DNA of 64,000 bases from Rhodococcus pseudokoreensis (GCF_017068395.1 NZ_CP070619.1:558001-622000), one strand, 5' to 3'. Counted from the first letter of the stretch, positions 8,554-18,186 are shown. Made by a program: numbers and translations. The notes: generated by a model not told the origin, from the sequence alone.

Positions 8554-9267
8554 GTGGCCGTGAACAAGAATGACCAGAGCGTGACCGAGGACTCGACCTC
8601 CGAGACCGGGGCGCTCTCGGCAGTGGCGCAGGATTACCTGAAGGTCATCTGGACCGTTCAGGAGTGGTCGCAGGAGCGGGTGTCGACGAAACTGCTCTCC
8701 GAGAAGATCGGGGTGTCGGCGTCCACCGTGTCGGAGGCCATCCGGAAACTGTCCGACCAGGGCCTCGTCGATCACGCCCGCTACGGGTCGATCGCCCTGA
8801 CCGAGGCGGGGCGCGTCGCCGCCGTCGGGATGGTCCGCAGGCACCGCCTCATCGAGACGTACCTGGTGCACGAACTGGGGTACGGCTGGGACGAGGTGCA
8901 CGACGAGGCGGAGGTGCTCGAGCACGCCGTCTCGGATTTGATGATCTCCCGGATGGACGCCAAGCTCGGTCATCCCGAACGTGATCCGCACGGCGATCCG
9001 ATTCCCGCGGTCGACGGGTCGGTGCCCACTCCCCCGGCACGGCAGCTCAGCGACTTCGTCAACGGCGAGAGCGGCCGCATCGCCCGCATCTCGGACTCCG
9101 ACCCGGCCATGCTGCGGTACTTCGACTCGGTGGGTGTGGCACTGGACGTCACGGTGACGGTGCTGGAGCGACGCGACTTCGCCGGCACCGTGTCGGTCCG
9201 GATCGGCGTCCAGGAGGACACCGTCGAACTCGGAAACCCCGCAGCCCAGGCCATCTGGCTGGTGTGA
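8554..9267 (+). CDS. sirR: DtxR/MntR family metal-dependent transcriptional regulator
   Basis: A protein of about 237 residues. The N-terminal winged helix (SAVAQDYLKVIWTVQEW...LSEKIGVSASTVSEAIRKLSDQGLVDH) is followed by the dimerisation domain with metal-ligand stretches (RRHRLIETYLVHELGYGWDEVHDEAEVLEHAVS) and a C-terminal SH3-like FeoA domain. Such proteins repress manganese or iron uptake genes when metal-bound. The syntenic mycobacterial gene is called sirR; the MntR-type ligand set makes manganese plausible. The start is GTG 8554 or 8560, without a clear ribosome binding site, suggesting a leaderless mRNA. It is convergent with truB, with only four bases between the stops. Confidence 0.88.
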   Translation: MAVNKNDQSVTEDSTSETGALSAVAQDYLKVIWTVQEWSQERVSTKLLSEKIGVSASTVSEAIRKLSDQGLVDHARYGSIALTEAGRVAAVGMVRRHRLIETYLVHELGYGWDEVHDEAEVLEHAVSDLMISRMDAKLGHPERDPHGDPIPAVDGSVPTPPARQLSDFVNGESGRIARISDSDPAMLRYFDSVGVALDVTVTVLERRDFAGTVSVRIGVQEDTVELGNPAAQAIWLV

Positions 9268-9271
9268 GCCG

Positions 9272-10189
9272 CTACCTCAGGGTCGCGGGACGGACGACCA
9301 TCACCGAACTCGCCCGCTTTCCCCGCTCCTGGAGCAGCGCGATCGTGTGTCCACTCGGATCGATCGCGGCGTAGACACCCTTGATGCCGATCGGTTCGAG
9401 CCAGCGGCCCTGACTGATCGCTTCGGCCTCGTCCGCGTCGATCTGCCGGTGCGGGAACGCGGTCTGCGCGGCGGCGTCGATGTCGAGACTGACACCCGGC
9501 TCCTCGGCCAGCTGTTCCAGCGTGCGCGCGTGCTCGAGGGTGAACGGACCCACCCGGGTCCGTCGCAGCGACGTGAGATGCCCGCCGACGCCGATCAACG
9601 CGATCCCCAGATCACGTGCGAGCGCCCGCACATAGGTTCCGGACGAACATTCCACCTCGACGTCGAGGTCGACGAACGTGCCCTCGGTGCGCCTGGCGAT
9701 CACCTCGAACCGGGACACCGTCACCGACCGGGGAGCGAGTTCGAACTCCTCTCCCGCCCGGATCAGCGCGTGCGCCCGCCGGCCGTCCACCTTGATGGCG
9801 CTGACGCTCGACGGGATCTGCTGGATGTCTCCGGTGAGGGTGCGCACCTGCGCCGCGATCTCCTCATCCCTCACGCCGGACGCATCGGCCGACGCGACGA
9901 CGTCACCCTCGGCGTCGTCGGTCGTGGTGGCCTGCCCCAACCGGATCGTGGCCGTGTACGCCTTGGTGGTCAGCGCGAGAAGCCCCAGTAGCTTCGTCGC
10001 CCGCTCGATACCGAGCACCAGCACCCCGGTAGCCATCGGATCCAGAGTGCCCGCGTGGCCGACCTTCCGGGTGCCGAGCAGCTTGCGGCACCGGGCCACC
10101 ACGTCGTGGCTGGTGACGCCTGCGTCCTTGTCGACGATGAGCAGTCCGGCGCCGACGAGACCGGAAGAGGGCTTTTCACGTGCAGACAC
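9272..10189 (-). CDS. truB: tRNA pseudouridine(55) synthase
   Basis: A protein of 305 residues converting U55 of the tRNA T-loop to pseudouridine. The N-terminal catalytic motif HAGTLDPMATG holds the nucleophile Asp50; GLLIVDKDAGVTSHDVV and SGTYVRALARDLG are also characteristic. The C-terminal part has the actinobacterial TruB extension. The GTG start (VSAREKPSSG) has a weak ribosome binding site. It is the last gene of the long minus-strand translation cluster, 38 bases after pptT. Confidence 0.96.
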   Translation of the reverse strand: MSAREKPSSGLVGAGLLIVDKDAGVTSHDVVARCRKLLGTRKVGHAGTLDPMATGVLVLGIERATKLLGLLALTTKAYTATIRLGQATTTDDAEGDVVASADASGVRDEEIAAQVRTLTGDIQQIPSSVSAIKVDGRRAHALIRAGEEFELAPRSVTVSRFEVIARRTEGTFVDLDVEVECSSGTYVRALARDLGIALIGVGGHLTSLRRTRVGPFTLEHARTLEQLAEEPGVSLDIDAAAQTAFPHRQIDADEAEAISQGRWLEPIGIKGVYAAIDPSGHTIALLQERGKRASSVMVVRPATLR

Positions 10190-10227
10190 GAGGCCCGATT
10201 CTGCCAGCCGCCGTCACCGCACCGAAA

Positions 10228-10911
10228 TCAGTGCACCGCAATGGCGGTGATGATGAGGCCGTCGGACACCATCCACCGTCCGTCGAACGACGCCAGCGGT
10301 GGTCCGTCGACGGTCTCCCCGGAGATGAGGAGATCCGAATGGAACGTGCCGGTGCCGTCGCCGGACGCCTCGAACGTGATGTGCGCGTCCTCGAACCCGA
10401 GCCACCGGGCGGTGAGCGGGAACCACGCCTTGTACGTGGCTTCCTTGGCGCAGAACAGCAGCCTGTCCCGGTGCACCGGACCACCGGTGGCCGAGAGCCA
10501 CTGCCCGGAGTCCGCCGCACCCGACAGCCAGTCGCGTTCGGCGGGCAGGCTCACCGCGTCCAGCACCCCGTCGGGCAGCGCGTCGTGCGGTTCGGCGTCG
10601 ATGCCGACGGACCGCACCTGCATCGCGTAGCCGAGCGCCGCGCCGCGGTAACCGTCGCAGTGGGTGAGGCTCCCCACCACACCGCGCGGCCACACGGGGG
10701 AACCCTTGTCGCCCCGCAGAACAGGGGCCTGGTCCACACCCAGCTTCGTCATCGCCAGGCGGGCGCAGTGACGTGCGGTGGTGAATTCGCGTCGCCGCTT
10801 CTCCACCGCCCGCCCGATCAGCGCCTCCTCCTGCGGGTGCGGACGCAGCCCCGCCGGATCCTCGAACAGTTCCGAGGACACCACCCCGGCAGGCAGAATT
10901 CTCTCGATCAC
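10228..10911 (-). CDS. pptT: 4'-phosphopantetheinyl transferase, PptT type
   Basis: A protein of 227 residues, Sfp class. It transfers phosphopantetheine from CoA to carrier domains of polyketide synthases, fatty-acid synthase and peptide synthetases. Motifs are in order: GSLTHC (CoA contact), SVGIDAEP (magnesium ligands Asp and Glu) and FCAKEATYKAW (catalytic Glu/Lys). EntD-like N-terminal residues (LPAGVVSSELFEDP) agree with PptT. The GTG start overlaps the stop of the metallophosphoesterase gene (GTGA), as in mycobacteria, so the two are translationally coupled. PptT should be essential for mycolate and siderophore synthesis. Confidence 0.93.
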   Translation of the reverse strand: MIERILPAGVVSSELFEDPAGLRPHPQEEALIGRAVEKRRREFTTARHCARLAMTKLGVDQAPVLRGDKGSPVWPRGVVGSLTHCDGYRGAALGYAMQVRSVGIDAEPHDALPDGVLDAVSLPAERDWLSGAADSGQWLSATGGPVHRDRLLFCAKEATYKAWFPLTARWLGFEDAHITFEASGDGTGTFHSDLLISGETVDGPPLASFDGRWMVSDGLIITAIAVH

Positions 10912-11837
10912 AGGGCCCCCCTCGCCCGCATCTTCTCCACTTCGGCTTCCTGTTCGGGAGTGACCTTGAAGTGGCCACCCCACTTGTTCAACGTTCCCGG
11001 CGGATATTCCGGCACCGGGAGGATCTGCCGCAGCAGATTGTCGGGGAGTCCCCGCCGCTGCCACTCCCGCGGATAGCCGAGCGACACCTCCTCGAACCGC
11101 ACCCCGTCGTAGTAGGTGGTGCGTGGAATGTGCAGATGCCCGTAGACGGCGCAGACGGCGTTGTACCGCGTGTGCCAGTCCGCGGTCAGTTCGGTGCCGC
11201 ACCACAGGGAGAACTCCGGGTACCACAGCACCTGCGTCGGCTGACGCACCAACGGGAAGTGGTTGATCAGAACGGTCCGGGTGCCGGCAGGCAGGGCGTC
11301 CAGCCGGGCCTTCGTCGTCTCGACGCGGTTGCGGCACCACGCGTCCCGGGTTCCGTACGGTTCGCTCGACAGCAGGAATTCGTCCGTGGCCACCACGTTT
11401 TTCTCCCGCGCGATCGCGAGGCCTTCCTCCTTGGTGGTGGCGCCGTCGGGCAGGAACGTGTAGTCGTACAGCAGGAACATCGGGACCAGCGTCACCGGGC
11501 CGTCGTCCGCCTCCCACACCGGGAACGGGTCCTCGGGGGTGATGACCCCGATCTCGCGGCACATGGTGACCAGGTAGTCGTAGCGGGCGGCGCCGTGGAT
11601 CTGCACCGGGTCCTTCGCCGTCGTCCACAGTTCGTGGTTGCCGGGAACCCAGATGACCTGCGCGAAGCGACTGCGCAGGAGTTTCAGCGCCCACCGGATG
11701 TCGTCGGTCTTCTCCGAGACGTCCCCGGCGACGATCAGCCAGTCCTCGGGCGAGTCCGGGTAGATGTCCTCGGTGATCGGGCGGTTTCCCCGGTGCCCCA
11801 CATGGGTGTCGCTCACCGCCATCAGTTTGGGTGCCAC
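10908..11837 (-). CDS. metallophosphoesterase, PptH-like phosphopantetheine hydrolase
   Basis: A protein of 309 residues of the calcineurin-like fold: SDTHVGHRG (DxH), VAGDVSEK (GDxx), PGNHELW (GNHE) and a late YGHLHIPRT (GHxH) supply the dinuclear metal site. The mycobacterial neighbour of pptT with this fold, PptH (Rv2795c), removes phosphopantetheine from carrier proteins and so opposes PptT; the same place and overlap argue for the same job here, by homology. The GTG at 11837 starts just after the MATE stop and has AAAGGTGG upstream; a GTG three codons earlier (11846) is an alternative. Confidence 0.85.
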   Translation of the reverse strand: MAPKLMAVSDTHVGHRGNRPITEDIYPDSPEDWLIVAGDVSEKTDDIRWALKLLRSRFAQVIWVPGNHELWTTAKDPVQIHGAARYDYLVTMCREIGVITPEDPFPVWEADDGPVTLVPMFLLYDYTFLPDGATTKEEGLAIAREKNVVATDEFLLSSEPYGTRDAWCRNRVETTKARLDALPAGTRTVLINHFPLVRQPTQVLWYPEFSLWCGTELTADWHTRYNAVCAVYGHLHIPRTTYYDGVRFEEVSLGYPREWQRRGLPDNLLRQILPVPEYPPGTLNKWGGHFKVTPEQEAEVEKMRARGAL

Positions 11838-11838
11838 G

Positions 11839-13227
11839 TCAACCACCTTTCCGATCGTGCTCCGCCGCCGGATCGCTGTCCGATCCGTGCCGTGCCTGCA
11901 GGTCGGCCCCGACCACTGCCCAGCGGCCCGTTCCGACCCGCCACACGACCGCAAGCATCCGAAGAATTAAGAACACCGTGAGTCCCGTCCAGATTCCCGC
12001 GAGGCCCCAGTCGTTCAGCATCGACAGCCAGATCAGTGGCAGGAATCCGGCCAGCGCGCAGGCCAGCGTGGCATTCCGCAGGAAGGCGACGTCGCCGGCC
12101 CCGAGCAGCACGCCGTCGAGCGCGAACACGACACCGGCAACCGGCATGATCGCGACGAAGAACCACCAGGCGACCGCCATCTCGTCGAGCACGGCCCGGT
12201 CGGAGGTGAAGAGTTCGGGGATCACGCCGTGGCCGAGCGCGAAGATCAGGGCGAGTCCGGTCGCGAAGATCGTGGACCATCGGGTGATGCGCCACGACAG
12301 TCGCGTGGCGCCGGCGGCGTGCCCGGCGCCCAGCGCGGCGCCGACGAGCGCCTGCGCGGCGATCGCCAGGGAGTCGAGGGTGAGGGCCACGAGGTTCCAC
12401 AGCTGAAGCACCACCTGGTGGGCGGCGACCGCGGCGGCGCCGAACCGGGACGCGACGGCCGCGGCGGACAGGAAGCACGCCTGGAACGCCAGGCTCCGCA
12501 GGATCAGGTCGCGGCCGAGAACCATCTGGGCGCGCATGACGTGCCACCGCGGCCGCAACGGCACTCGCTCCACCACCAGCGCCCCGACGAACAGGCTCGC
12601 GGACACGGCCTGCCCGATCACGTTCGCGACCGCCGAACCCTCGAGTTCCAGCCGCGGCGCGCCCCACAATCCGTGCACCAGCACCGGGCAGGCCACGGCC
12701 GATACGGCGAGACCGGCGCTCACGAAACGCAGGGGCCGCACCGTGTTCTGCACACCGCGCATCCAGCCGTTGCCTGCCATCGCGACGAGGATCAGCGGGG
12801 CGCCGAACACCGCGATCCGCAACCAGCTCCCGGCGGCCGCGGCGATGTCGGAGCCGCCGGCGATCGCCGACGTGACCGGCCGCCCGAACAGGTGGACCAG
12901 TGCGATCACCACCGCGCCGATGCCCAGTGCCAGCCACGTGGCCTGCACACCCTCCCGGACCGCGCCGCGCTCGTCGCCTGCGCCGTGCATGCGCGACGCG
13001 CGCGCCGTCGTGCCGTAGGACAGGAATGTCAGCTGGGTGCTGACCTGGGCGAGGATGAGACCGCCGACGGCAAGACCCGCGAGCGCAAGCGCACCCAGCC
13101 GGCCGACGACGGCGATGTCGAAGAGCAGATAGATCGGTTCGGCCGCGAGCACGCCGAGCGCGGGCAACGCCAGCCCGAACACCGTCCGGGCGGTCGCGTC
13201 GCCCGTGACTTCCGAAACCTCAGCCAA
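11839..13227 (-). CDS. dinF: MATE family efflux transporter (DinF-like)
   Basis: A protein of 462 residues with about twelve hydrophobic segments in two MatE repeats, typical of sodium- or proton-coupled multidrug exporters. The sequence around ALPALGVLAAEPIYLLFDIAVVGRLGALALAGLAVG is the conserved start of the DinF branch. The likely start is TTG 13227, with AGGTC upstream; no ATG or GTG lies nearby in frame. The stop lies just two bases from the metallophosphoesterase GTG, and the start is 12 bases after nrnA, so it belongs to the translation cluster. The substrate is unknown. Confidence 0.9.
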   Translation of the reverse strand: MAEVSEVTGDATARTVFGLALPALGVLAAEPIYLLFDIAVVGRLGALALAGLAVGGLILAQVSTQLTFLSYGTTARASRMHGAGDERGAVREGVQATWLALGIGAVVIALVHLFGRPVTSAIAGGSDIAAAAGSWLRIAVFGAPLILVAMAGNGWMRGVQNTVRPLRFVSAGLAVSAVACPVLVHGLWGAPRLELEGSAVANVIGQAVSASLFVGALVVERVPLRPRWHVMRAQMVLGRDLILRSLAFQACFLSAAAVASRFGAAAVAAHQVVLQLWNLVALTLDSLAIAAQALVGAALGAGHAAGATRLSWRITRWSTIFATGLALIFALGHGVIPELFTSDRAVLDEMAVAWWFFVAIMPVAGVVFALDGVLLGAGDVAFLRNATLACALAGFLPLIWLSMLNDWGLAGIWTGLTVFLILRMLAVVWRVGTGRWAVVGADLQARHGSDSDPAAEHDRKGG

Positions 13228-13239
13228 CGATTTCGGACC

Positions 13240-14241
13240 TCAGCCGAGCGATTCGACGAGCGCGGTCACGATCTCGTCCGCCGAAGTCACCGCCGTGTAG
13301 CCGGCGGCGAACCGGTGACCGCCGCCGCCGAGGTACCCGGCGACGATCGAGACGTCCACGTCGGACTTCGACCGCAGCGACACCGAATACGTGCCGTCCA
13401 CCGCCTCCTTGAGGACGGCCGCGACCTCCGCCTCGGACGTCGTCCGGACGATGTCGATCACGCTCTCGATCTCCTCCGAGCGCAGATCCCCGACATAGGC
13501 CTGCCGGATGACGGCGTAGACGAGTCCACGCCCGCCCGCCGCCTCGGGGACCAGCGTCGCCGACCCGAGTACCGACGACAACATCGGCAGCCACCCGAAC
13601 GGGTGGGTGTCGAGCAGGCGACGGGCGATGCGGGCTCCGTCGATGCCGGTGGCGAGGAGCCGCTCCGCGAGAGTATGCGTGCCGGGCTGCACCCAGCGGA
13701 ACGAGCCGGTGTCGGTCACGAGACCCGCGTACAGGCAGTGCGCGAGGTCGGCGTCGATGTCCACACCCCACACGTCGAACATCTGCGCCACGACAGCGGT
13801 CGTCGACTCCGCCGACTCGTCGATCAGGTTCATCCGACCGAACCGGGTATTGGACCGGTGGTGATCGATGACGAGGGTCTCCCCCGCGTTCGCGAGCCGG
13901 TCGGCGAGCTTCCCGAGACGTCCGGCGCTGCCGCAGTCGACGGTCACGAGCAGATCGACGTTGCGGCGCACCTGGTCCGCCGGCACCAGCAGGTGGGTGC
14001 CCGGCAGTTCGCGCATCGACTCCGGCAGTTCGTCGGGCGCGCCGAACGCGACCTGCACCGGAATCCCCTTGCGCTCGAGCACCAATGCCAGGGCGAGTCC
14101 ACTGCCGATCGTGTCGGCATCGGGCTGGACGTGACACAGAATCGTCACCGACGTCGCGTTCTCGAGAACGGCGACCGCCTGCGGCAGAAACACCTCGTGA
14201 CGATCGAGATCAGACAGGGACGTCTCCTGAGTGTGGGTCAT
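13240..14241 (-). CDS. nrnA: DHH/DHHA1 phosphoesterase, bifunctional oligoribonuclease / PAP phosphatase (NrnA-like)
   Basis: A protein of 333 residues. The DHH domain shows HVQPDADTIGSGLAL, VDCGS and the signature IDHHRSN; the C-terminal DHHA1 domain ends in GGGGHRFAAG. The family degrades short RNAs (nanoRNA) and dephosphorylates 3'-phosphoadenosine 5'-phosphate; mycobacterial members can also cleave cyclic di-AMP or pApA. The ATG opens MTHTQETSL, 11 bases after rbfA. It sits between rbfA and a MATE transporter, as in mycobacteria. Confidence 0.93.
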   Translation of the reverse strand: MTHTQETSLSDLDRHEVFLPQAVAVLENATSVTILCHVQPDADTIGSGLALALVLERKGIPVQVAFGAPDELPESMRELPGTHLLVPADQVRRNVDLLVTVDCGSAGRLGKLADRLANAGETLVIDHHRSNTRFGRMNLIDESAESTTAVVAQMFDVWGVDIDADLAHCLYAGLVTDTGSFRWVQPGTHTLAERLLATGIDGARIARRLLDTHPFGWLPMLSSVLGSATLVPEAAGGRGLVYAVIRQAYVGDLRSEEIESVIDIVRTTSEAEVAAVLKEAVDGTYSVSLRSKSDVDVSIVAGYLGGGGHRFAAGYTAVTSADEIVTALVESLG

Positions 14242-14252
14242 GTCGGTTCGTG

Positions 14253-14741
14253 TCAGTCCGCCTGGCGGGAACGGGACGGCTCGTCGACTTCGGCGTCGTC
14301 CGCGTCCTCGACTCGGGGTTCCTTGTACGGGTCGGGGTCGCCGGCCGGCGACGCACCGGCCGCGACCCGCGCGACCTCGTCGTCGGCGGCGCGGGCGCGG
14401 GCGAGGAGTTCCTCCATGTGCCGTGCCGTGTCGGGGACCGTGTCCGCGACGAACGTCAGCGTCGGCGTGAACCGGACTCCGGTGCCTGCACCCACCTTCG
14501 AGCGCAGCACGCCCTTCGCCTTCTCCAGTCCCGCAGCCGCGGACACGAGGTCCGGTTCGGACTCGAGGTCGGCGCCCATCACGGTGTAGTAGACGGTGGC
14601 GTCGTGAAGATCGGCCGTCACCTTGGTATCGGTGATCGTGACGAACGCCAGGCGAGGGTCCTTGATTTCGTGGTCGATCGCCGTCGCGACGATCGTGCCG
14701 ATGCGCTTGGCGAGTTTGCGTGCCCGGGCGGGATCCACCAT
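14253..14741 (-). CDS. rbfA: 30S ribosome-binding factor A
   Basis: A protein of 162 residues. RbfA binds the neck of the immature 30S subunit and is needed for 16S 5'-end processing and cold growth. The KH-like core is seen in [39 protein letters not shown] and [18 protein letters not shown] disordered acidic tail of about 40 residues ([18 protein letters not shown]) follows, as in other actinobacteria. The ATG at 14741 opens MVDPARARK, with GGAG upstream. It is downstream of infB and the DUF503 gene. Confidence 0.95.
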   Translation of the reverse strand: MVDPARARKLAKRIGTIVATAIDHEIKDPRLAFVTITDTKVTADLHDATVYYTVMGADLESEPDLVSAAAGLEKAKGVLRSKVGAGTGVRFTPTLTFVADTVPDTARHMEELLARARAADDEVARVAAGASPAGDPDPYKEPRVEDADDAEVDEPSRSRQAD

Positions 14742-14853
14742 GACAATCAGACTCCTCTCCCTGGCCGCTCGATAAGTTGTGAAGTTGCGGTGTAGCTGTA
14801 GTTCATTCTGCACGCCGGGCCGCGGACGCGGCGGGCGGGCAGGGCGCTCCGAG

Positions 14854-15144
14854 TCAGTCCTCGGGGCCGAAAATCCTTCGCCGGACCGCAAGGAGTTGCA
14901 GTTCCGGCATCCCGGCGACGTGCCGTTCGCACGTGTCGAGTACCTCGTGTACGTGATCGACCGCCGAACTCGCCATCGTGACGCCGAGCATCGACCGGCG
15001 GTACCGATCCTGTTCCCCGGTCTCCGCCGCCGAGACGCCGTAACGTCGCAGCTCCGCCAGAACCGGTTTGACCATTGCACGCTTCTCTTTGAGAGATCGC
15101 ACGTCACCGAGCAAGATGTCGAGCTCGAGCGCACCGACGTACAA
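14854..15144 (-). CDS. DUF503 domain-containing protein
   Basis: A protein of 96 residues of the DUF503 (YlxP-like) family: [32 protein letters not shown] is the family start, and the fold is a small ferredoxin-like alpha/beta. Members sit between infB and rbfA in many Gram-positive genomes and are thought to help ribosome maturation, but the biochemical role is not settled. The TTG start at 15144 is well supported by AAGGAGG six bases upstream. A large hairpin separates it from infB. Confidence 0.9.
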   Translation of the reverse strand: MYVGALELDILLGDVRSLKEKRAMVKPVLAELRRYGVSAAETGEQDRYRRSMLGVTMASSAVDHVHEVLDTCERHVAGMPELQLLAVRRRIFGPED

Positions 15145-15165
15145 ACTTTCCTCCTTCGGGGAGAC

Positions 15166-15206
15166 GTGCGCTCCCCCGGCCGATCGACTCGGCCGGAGAA
15201 GCGCAC
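15166..15206 (-). terminator. large hairpin after infB
   Basis: The outer stem GTGCGCT (15166-15172) / AGCGCAC (15200-15206) and the inner stem CCGGCCGA (15176-15183) / TCGGCCGG (15189-15196) are both perfect, joined by a symmetric 3+3 internal loop and closed by a 5-base loop. It lies 40 bases past infB and before the DUF503 gene, so it may end or attenuate the nusA-infB message or stabilise its 3' end. Confidence 0.6.
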
Positions 15207-15245
15207 GCCGGATGACGCTGCTACGTCACCCCAAACGGATGGCGA

Positions 15246-18170
15246 CTAGTCGCGCGGCTTTTCCCGAAGCTCGTAGGCCTCGATGACGTCACCGACCTTG
15301 ATGTCGGAGTAGGTGAGCGTCAAACCGCACTCGTAACCCTCGCGTACCTCGACAGCGTCCTCCTTCTCCCGCTTCAGCGAGGAGATGGTGACGGTCTCGG
15401 CGACAACCGTGTTGTCACGCAGCAGCCGGGCCTTCGCATTGCGACGGATGGTACCCGAGGTGACGAGGCAACCGGCAATGTTGCCGACCTTGGACGAACG
15501 GAACATCGCGCGGATCTCCGCCTTGCCCAGCTCGACCTCTTCGTAGATCGGCTTGAGCATGCCCTTGAGAGCCTTCTCGACCTCGTCGATGGCCTGGTAG
15601 ATCACCGAGTAGTACCGGATGTCGACGCCCTCGCGGTTCGCCAACTCCGTCGCCTTGCCCTCGGCGCGGACGTTGAACCCGATGATGATCGCGTTCGACG
15701 CAGCGGCCAGGTTGACGTTGGTCTCGGTGACGCCACCGACACCACGGTCGATGACCCGCAACTGCACCTCGTCGTCGATCTCGATGCCGTGCAGGGCCTC
15801 TTCCAAGGCCTCCACGGTTCCCGAGTTGTCGCCCTTGAGGATGAGGTTGAGCTGCGACGTCTCCTTGAGAGCCGAATCCAGGTCCTCGAGGCTGATGCGC
15901 TTGCGGCTCTTCGCGGCCAGAGCGTTGCGCTTCCGCGCATTGCGCCGGTCGGCGATCTGACGGGCGATGCGGTCCTCGTCGACCACGAGCAGGTTGTCGC
16001 CTGCACCGGGGACCGACGTGAAGCCGACCACCTGGACGGGACGCGAGGGCATGGCCTCGAGCACGTCGTCGCCGTGCTCGTCGACCATGCGGCGCACACG
16101 TCCGTATGCGTCGCCGGCCACGATCGAGTCGCCGACCCGCAGCGTTCCGCGCTGGATGAGCACGGTCGCGACGGGGCCGCGTCCACGGTCGAGGTGCGCC
16201 TCGATGGCGACACCCTGAGCGTCCATGTCCGGGTTGGCCCGCAGGTCCAGGGCCGCGTCCGCCGTCAGCAGCACCGCTTCGAGCAGTGCGTCGATGTTGG
16301 TGCCCTGCTTCGCCGAGATGTCGACGAACATGGTGTCTCCGCCGTATTCCTCGGCGACCAGTCCGTACTCGGTGAGCTGCTGCCGGATCTTGTCCGGGTT
16401 CGCGCCTTCCTTGTCGATCTTGTTCACCGCGACCACGATCGGCACGTCGGCCGCCTGGGCGTGGTTGATCGCTTCCACCGTCTGCGGCATGACGCCGTCG
16501 TCGGCGGCGACGACCAGGATCGCGAGGTCGGTGGCCTTGGCACCACGGGCACGCATGGCCGTGAAGGCCTCGTGACCGGGGGTGTCGATGAACGTCACGA
16601 GACGCTCGTTGCCGTCGAGCTCGGTCAGCACCTGGTAGGCACCGATGTGCTGCGTGATGCCGCCGGCCTCGCCCTCACGGACGTTGGCCTTGCGGATCGT
16701 GTCGAGCAGTCGGGTCTTACCGTGGTCGACGTGGCCCATGACGGTGACCACCGGCGGGCGGGACTCGAGGTCCTCTTCGCCGCCTTCGTCCTCGCCGTAG
16801 GTGAGGTCGAAGCTGTCCAGCAGCTCGCGGTCCTCGTCCTCCGGGCTGACGACCTGGACGACGTAGTTCATCTCGCCGCCGAGCAGTTCCAGCGTCTCGT
16901 CGTTGACCGACTGGGTCGCCGTCACCATCTCGCCGAGGTTGAACAGTGCCTGCACCAACGCTGCGGGGTTCGCGTCGATCTTCTCCGCGAAGTCCGACAG
17001 GGATGCACCGCGGGCGAGGCGAATGGTCTCGCCGTTGCCACGGGGCAACCGCACGCCGCCGACGGCGGGCGCCTGCATGGAATCGTATTCCTGGCGCTTC
17101 TGACGCTTCGACTTGCGACCACGACGCGGGGCGCCACCGGGACGACCGAAGGCACCTGCTGCCGCACCGCGCTGACCGGGGCGTCCACCGCCACCGGGAC
17201 GACCGCGGAAACCACCTGCGGGTGCTCCGCCACCGGGCGCGCCTGCGCCGGCACCGGGTGCTCCGCCGCCGCGGTATCCACCGCCGCCGCCACCGGGACG
17301 ACCGCCGGGGGCTCCGCCGGGACGACCGGGACGACCGCCGGGAGCGGGACGTGCCGAACGAGCAGGCATCGCGCCCGGGTTGGGGCGAGGAGGCATCGAG
17401 CCGGGGCTGGGACGGGGTCCGCCCTGACCCGGTGCCGGACGGGGTCCACCCTGGCCGGGAGCCGGACGGGGTCCACCTTGGCCGGGAGCCGGACGGGGAC
17501 CGCCCTGACCCGGTGCCGGACGGGGTCCACCCTGGCCGGGAGCCGGACGGGGTGCACCCGGACGCGGCGCGCCGGGAGCGGGACGGGGTGCCGGACGCTC
17601 GGCCGGAGCCGAGGAGTACGGGTTGTTACCGACGCGCGGGGGCTTCGGGCCGGGGCGGGGTCCGCCGGGCTTGGCGCCCGTGGACGGAGCCGCGGGAGCA
17701 CTGGCCGCCGCCGGGGCGACCGGAGCTGCGGGTGCGGCCGGAGCCGGGGCAGCCGGGGTGGGGCGACCGGGCTTGGGAGCATTGCTCGCCGGTGCTGCCG
17801 GGGTGGCTGCGCTCGCTGCGGGTGCGGCCGGTGCCGGGGCCTGAGCCTCGGGAGTGGGCGCGGGTGCTGCTGCAGCGGGTGCGGCCGGAGCCGGGGCTGC
17901 CGGCTTGGGGCCGGGACGGGGTCCGCCCGGCTTGGCCGAGGTCGCGGGGGTGCTCGGCGTGGGCGCGCCGGGCTTGGCAGCCGGACGGGCTGCGGAATCA
18001 GCCGACTTCGCCGACGGGAAGGACTCCCGCAGACGCCTGGCGACGGGCGCCTCCACTGTGGAGGACGCCGACTTCACGAACTCGCCCTGCTCCTTGAGCG
18101 TTGCGAGTAGTTCTTTACTTGTGACACCGAGTTCTTTAGCCAACTCGTGCACGCGGGCCTTGCCTGCCAC
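15246..18170 (-). CDS. infB: translation initiation factor IF-2
   Basis: A protein of 974 residues. IF-2 is the GTPase that places initiator tRNA on the 30S subunit. The N-terminal IF2_N helices ([22 protein letters not shown]) are followed by a very long low-complexity Pro/Ala/Gly region (about 70-380) that includes five 9-residue tandem repeats. The G domain follows: GHVDHGKT (about 475), DTPGHE (about 527), NKID (about 580). Domains III and IV then close the protein. The GTG at 18170 has GAGGAG upstream. The linker is unusually rich, as in other rhodococci and streptomycetes. Confidence 0.97.
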   Translation of the reverse strand: MAGKARVHELAKELGVTSKELLATLKEQGEFVKSASSTVEAPVARRLRESFPSAKSADSAARPAAKPGAPTPSTPATSAKPGGPRPGPKPAAPAPAAPAAAAPAPTPEAQAPAPAAPAASAATPAAPASNAPKPGRPTPAAPAPAAPAAPVAPAAASAPAAPSTGAKPGGPRPGPKPPRVGNNPYSSAPAERPAPRPAPGAPRPGAPRPAPGQGGPRPAPGQGGPRPAPGQGGPRPAPGQGGPRPAPGQGGPRPSPGSMPPRPNPGAMPARSARPAPGGRPGRPGGAPGGRPGGGGGGYRGGGAPGAGAGAPGGGAPAGGFRGRPGGGGRPGQRGAAAGAFGRPGGAPRRGRKSKRQKRQEYDSMQAPAVGGVRLPRGNGETIRLARGASLSDFAEKIDANPAALVQALFNLGEMVTATQSVNDETLELLGGEMNYVVQVVSPEDEDRELLDSFDLTYGEDEGGEEDLESRPPVVTVMGHVDHGKTRLLDTIRKANVREGEAGGITQHIGAYQVLTELDGNERLVTFIDTPGHEAFTAMRARGAKATDLAILVVAADDGVMPQTVEAINHAQAADVPIVVAVNKIDKEGANPDKIRQQLTEYGLVAEEYGGDTMFVDISAKQGTNIDALLEAVLLTADAALDLRANPDMDAQGVAIEAHLDRGRGPVATVLIQRGTLRVGDSIVAGDAYGRVRRMVDEHGDDVLEAMPSRPVQVVGFTSVPGAGDNLLVVDEDRIARQIADRRNARKRNALAAKSRKRISLEDLDSALKETSQLNLILKGDNSGTVEALEEALHGIEIDDEVQLRVIDRGVGGVTETNVNLAAASNAIIIGFNVRAEGKATELANREGVDIRYYSVIYQAIDEVEKALKGMLKPIYEEVELGKAEIRAMFRSSKVGNIAGCLVTSGTIRRNAKARLLRDNTVVAETVTISSLKREKEDAVEVREGYECGLTLTYSDIKVGDVIEAYELREKPRD
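17410..17544 (-). repeat. five 27-bp tandem repeats in infB
   Basis: Five adjacent 27-base units (17410-17436, 17437-17463, 17464-17490, 17491-17517, 17518-17544) encode the nonapeptide PRPAPGQGG five times, in the disordered linker of IF-2. Units 2, 3 and 5 are almost identical to each other, and units 1 and 4 to each other, suggesting recent duplication; copy number may vary between strains. Confidence 0.85.
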
Positions 18171-18186
18171 TGCTCTCCTCACTGAT

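Noticed and set aside
12229..14589. Long plus-strand open frame opposite the MATE, nrnA and rbfA genes
   Set aside because: It spans three well-identified genes in antisense and has the typical low-complexity Arg/His/Gly composition of a shadow frame.
17405..17560. Tandem repeats considered as a CRISPR or other repeat array
   Set aside because: Units are contiguous without spacers, in frame, and encode a nonapeptide in the IF-2 linker.
15789..18110. Long plus-strand frame opposite infB
   Set aside because: Composition mirrors the repeats of infB read backwards (Gly/Thr/Arg runs); no ribosome binding site and no domain.
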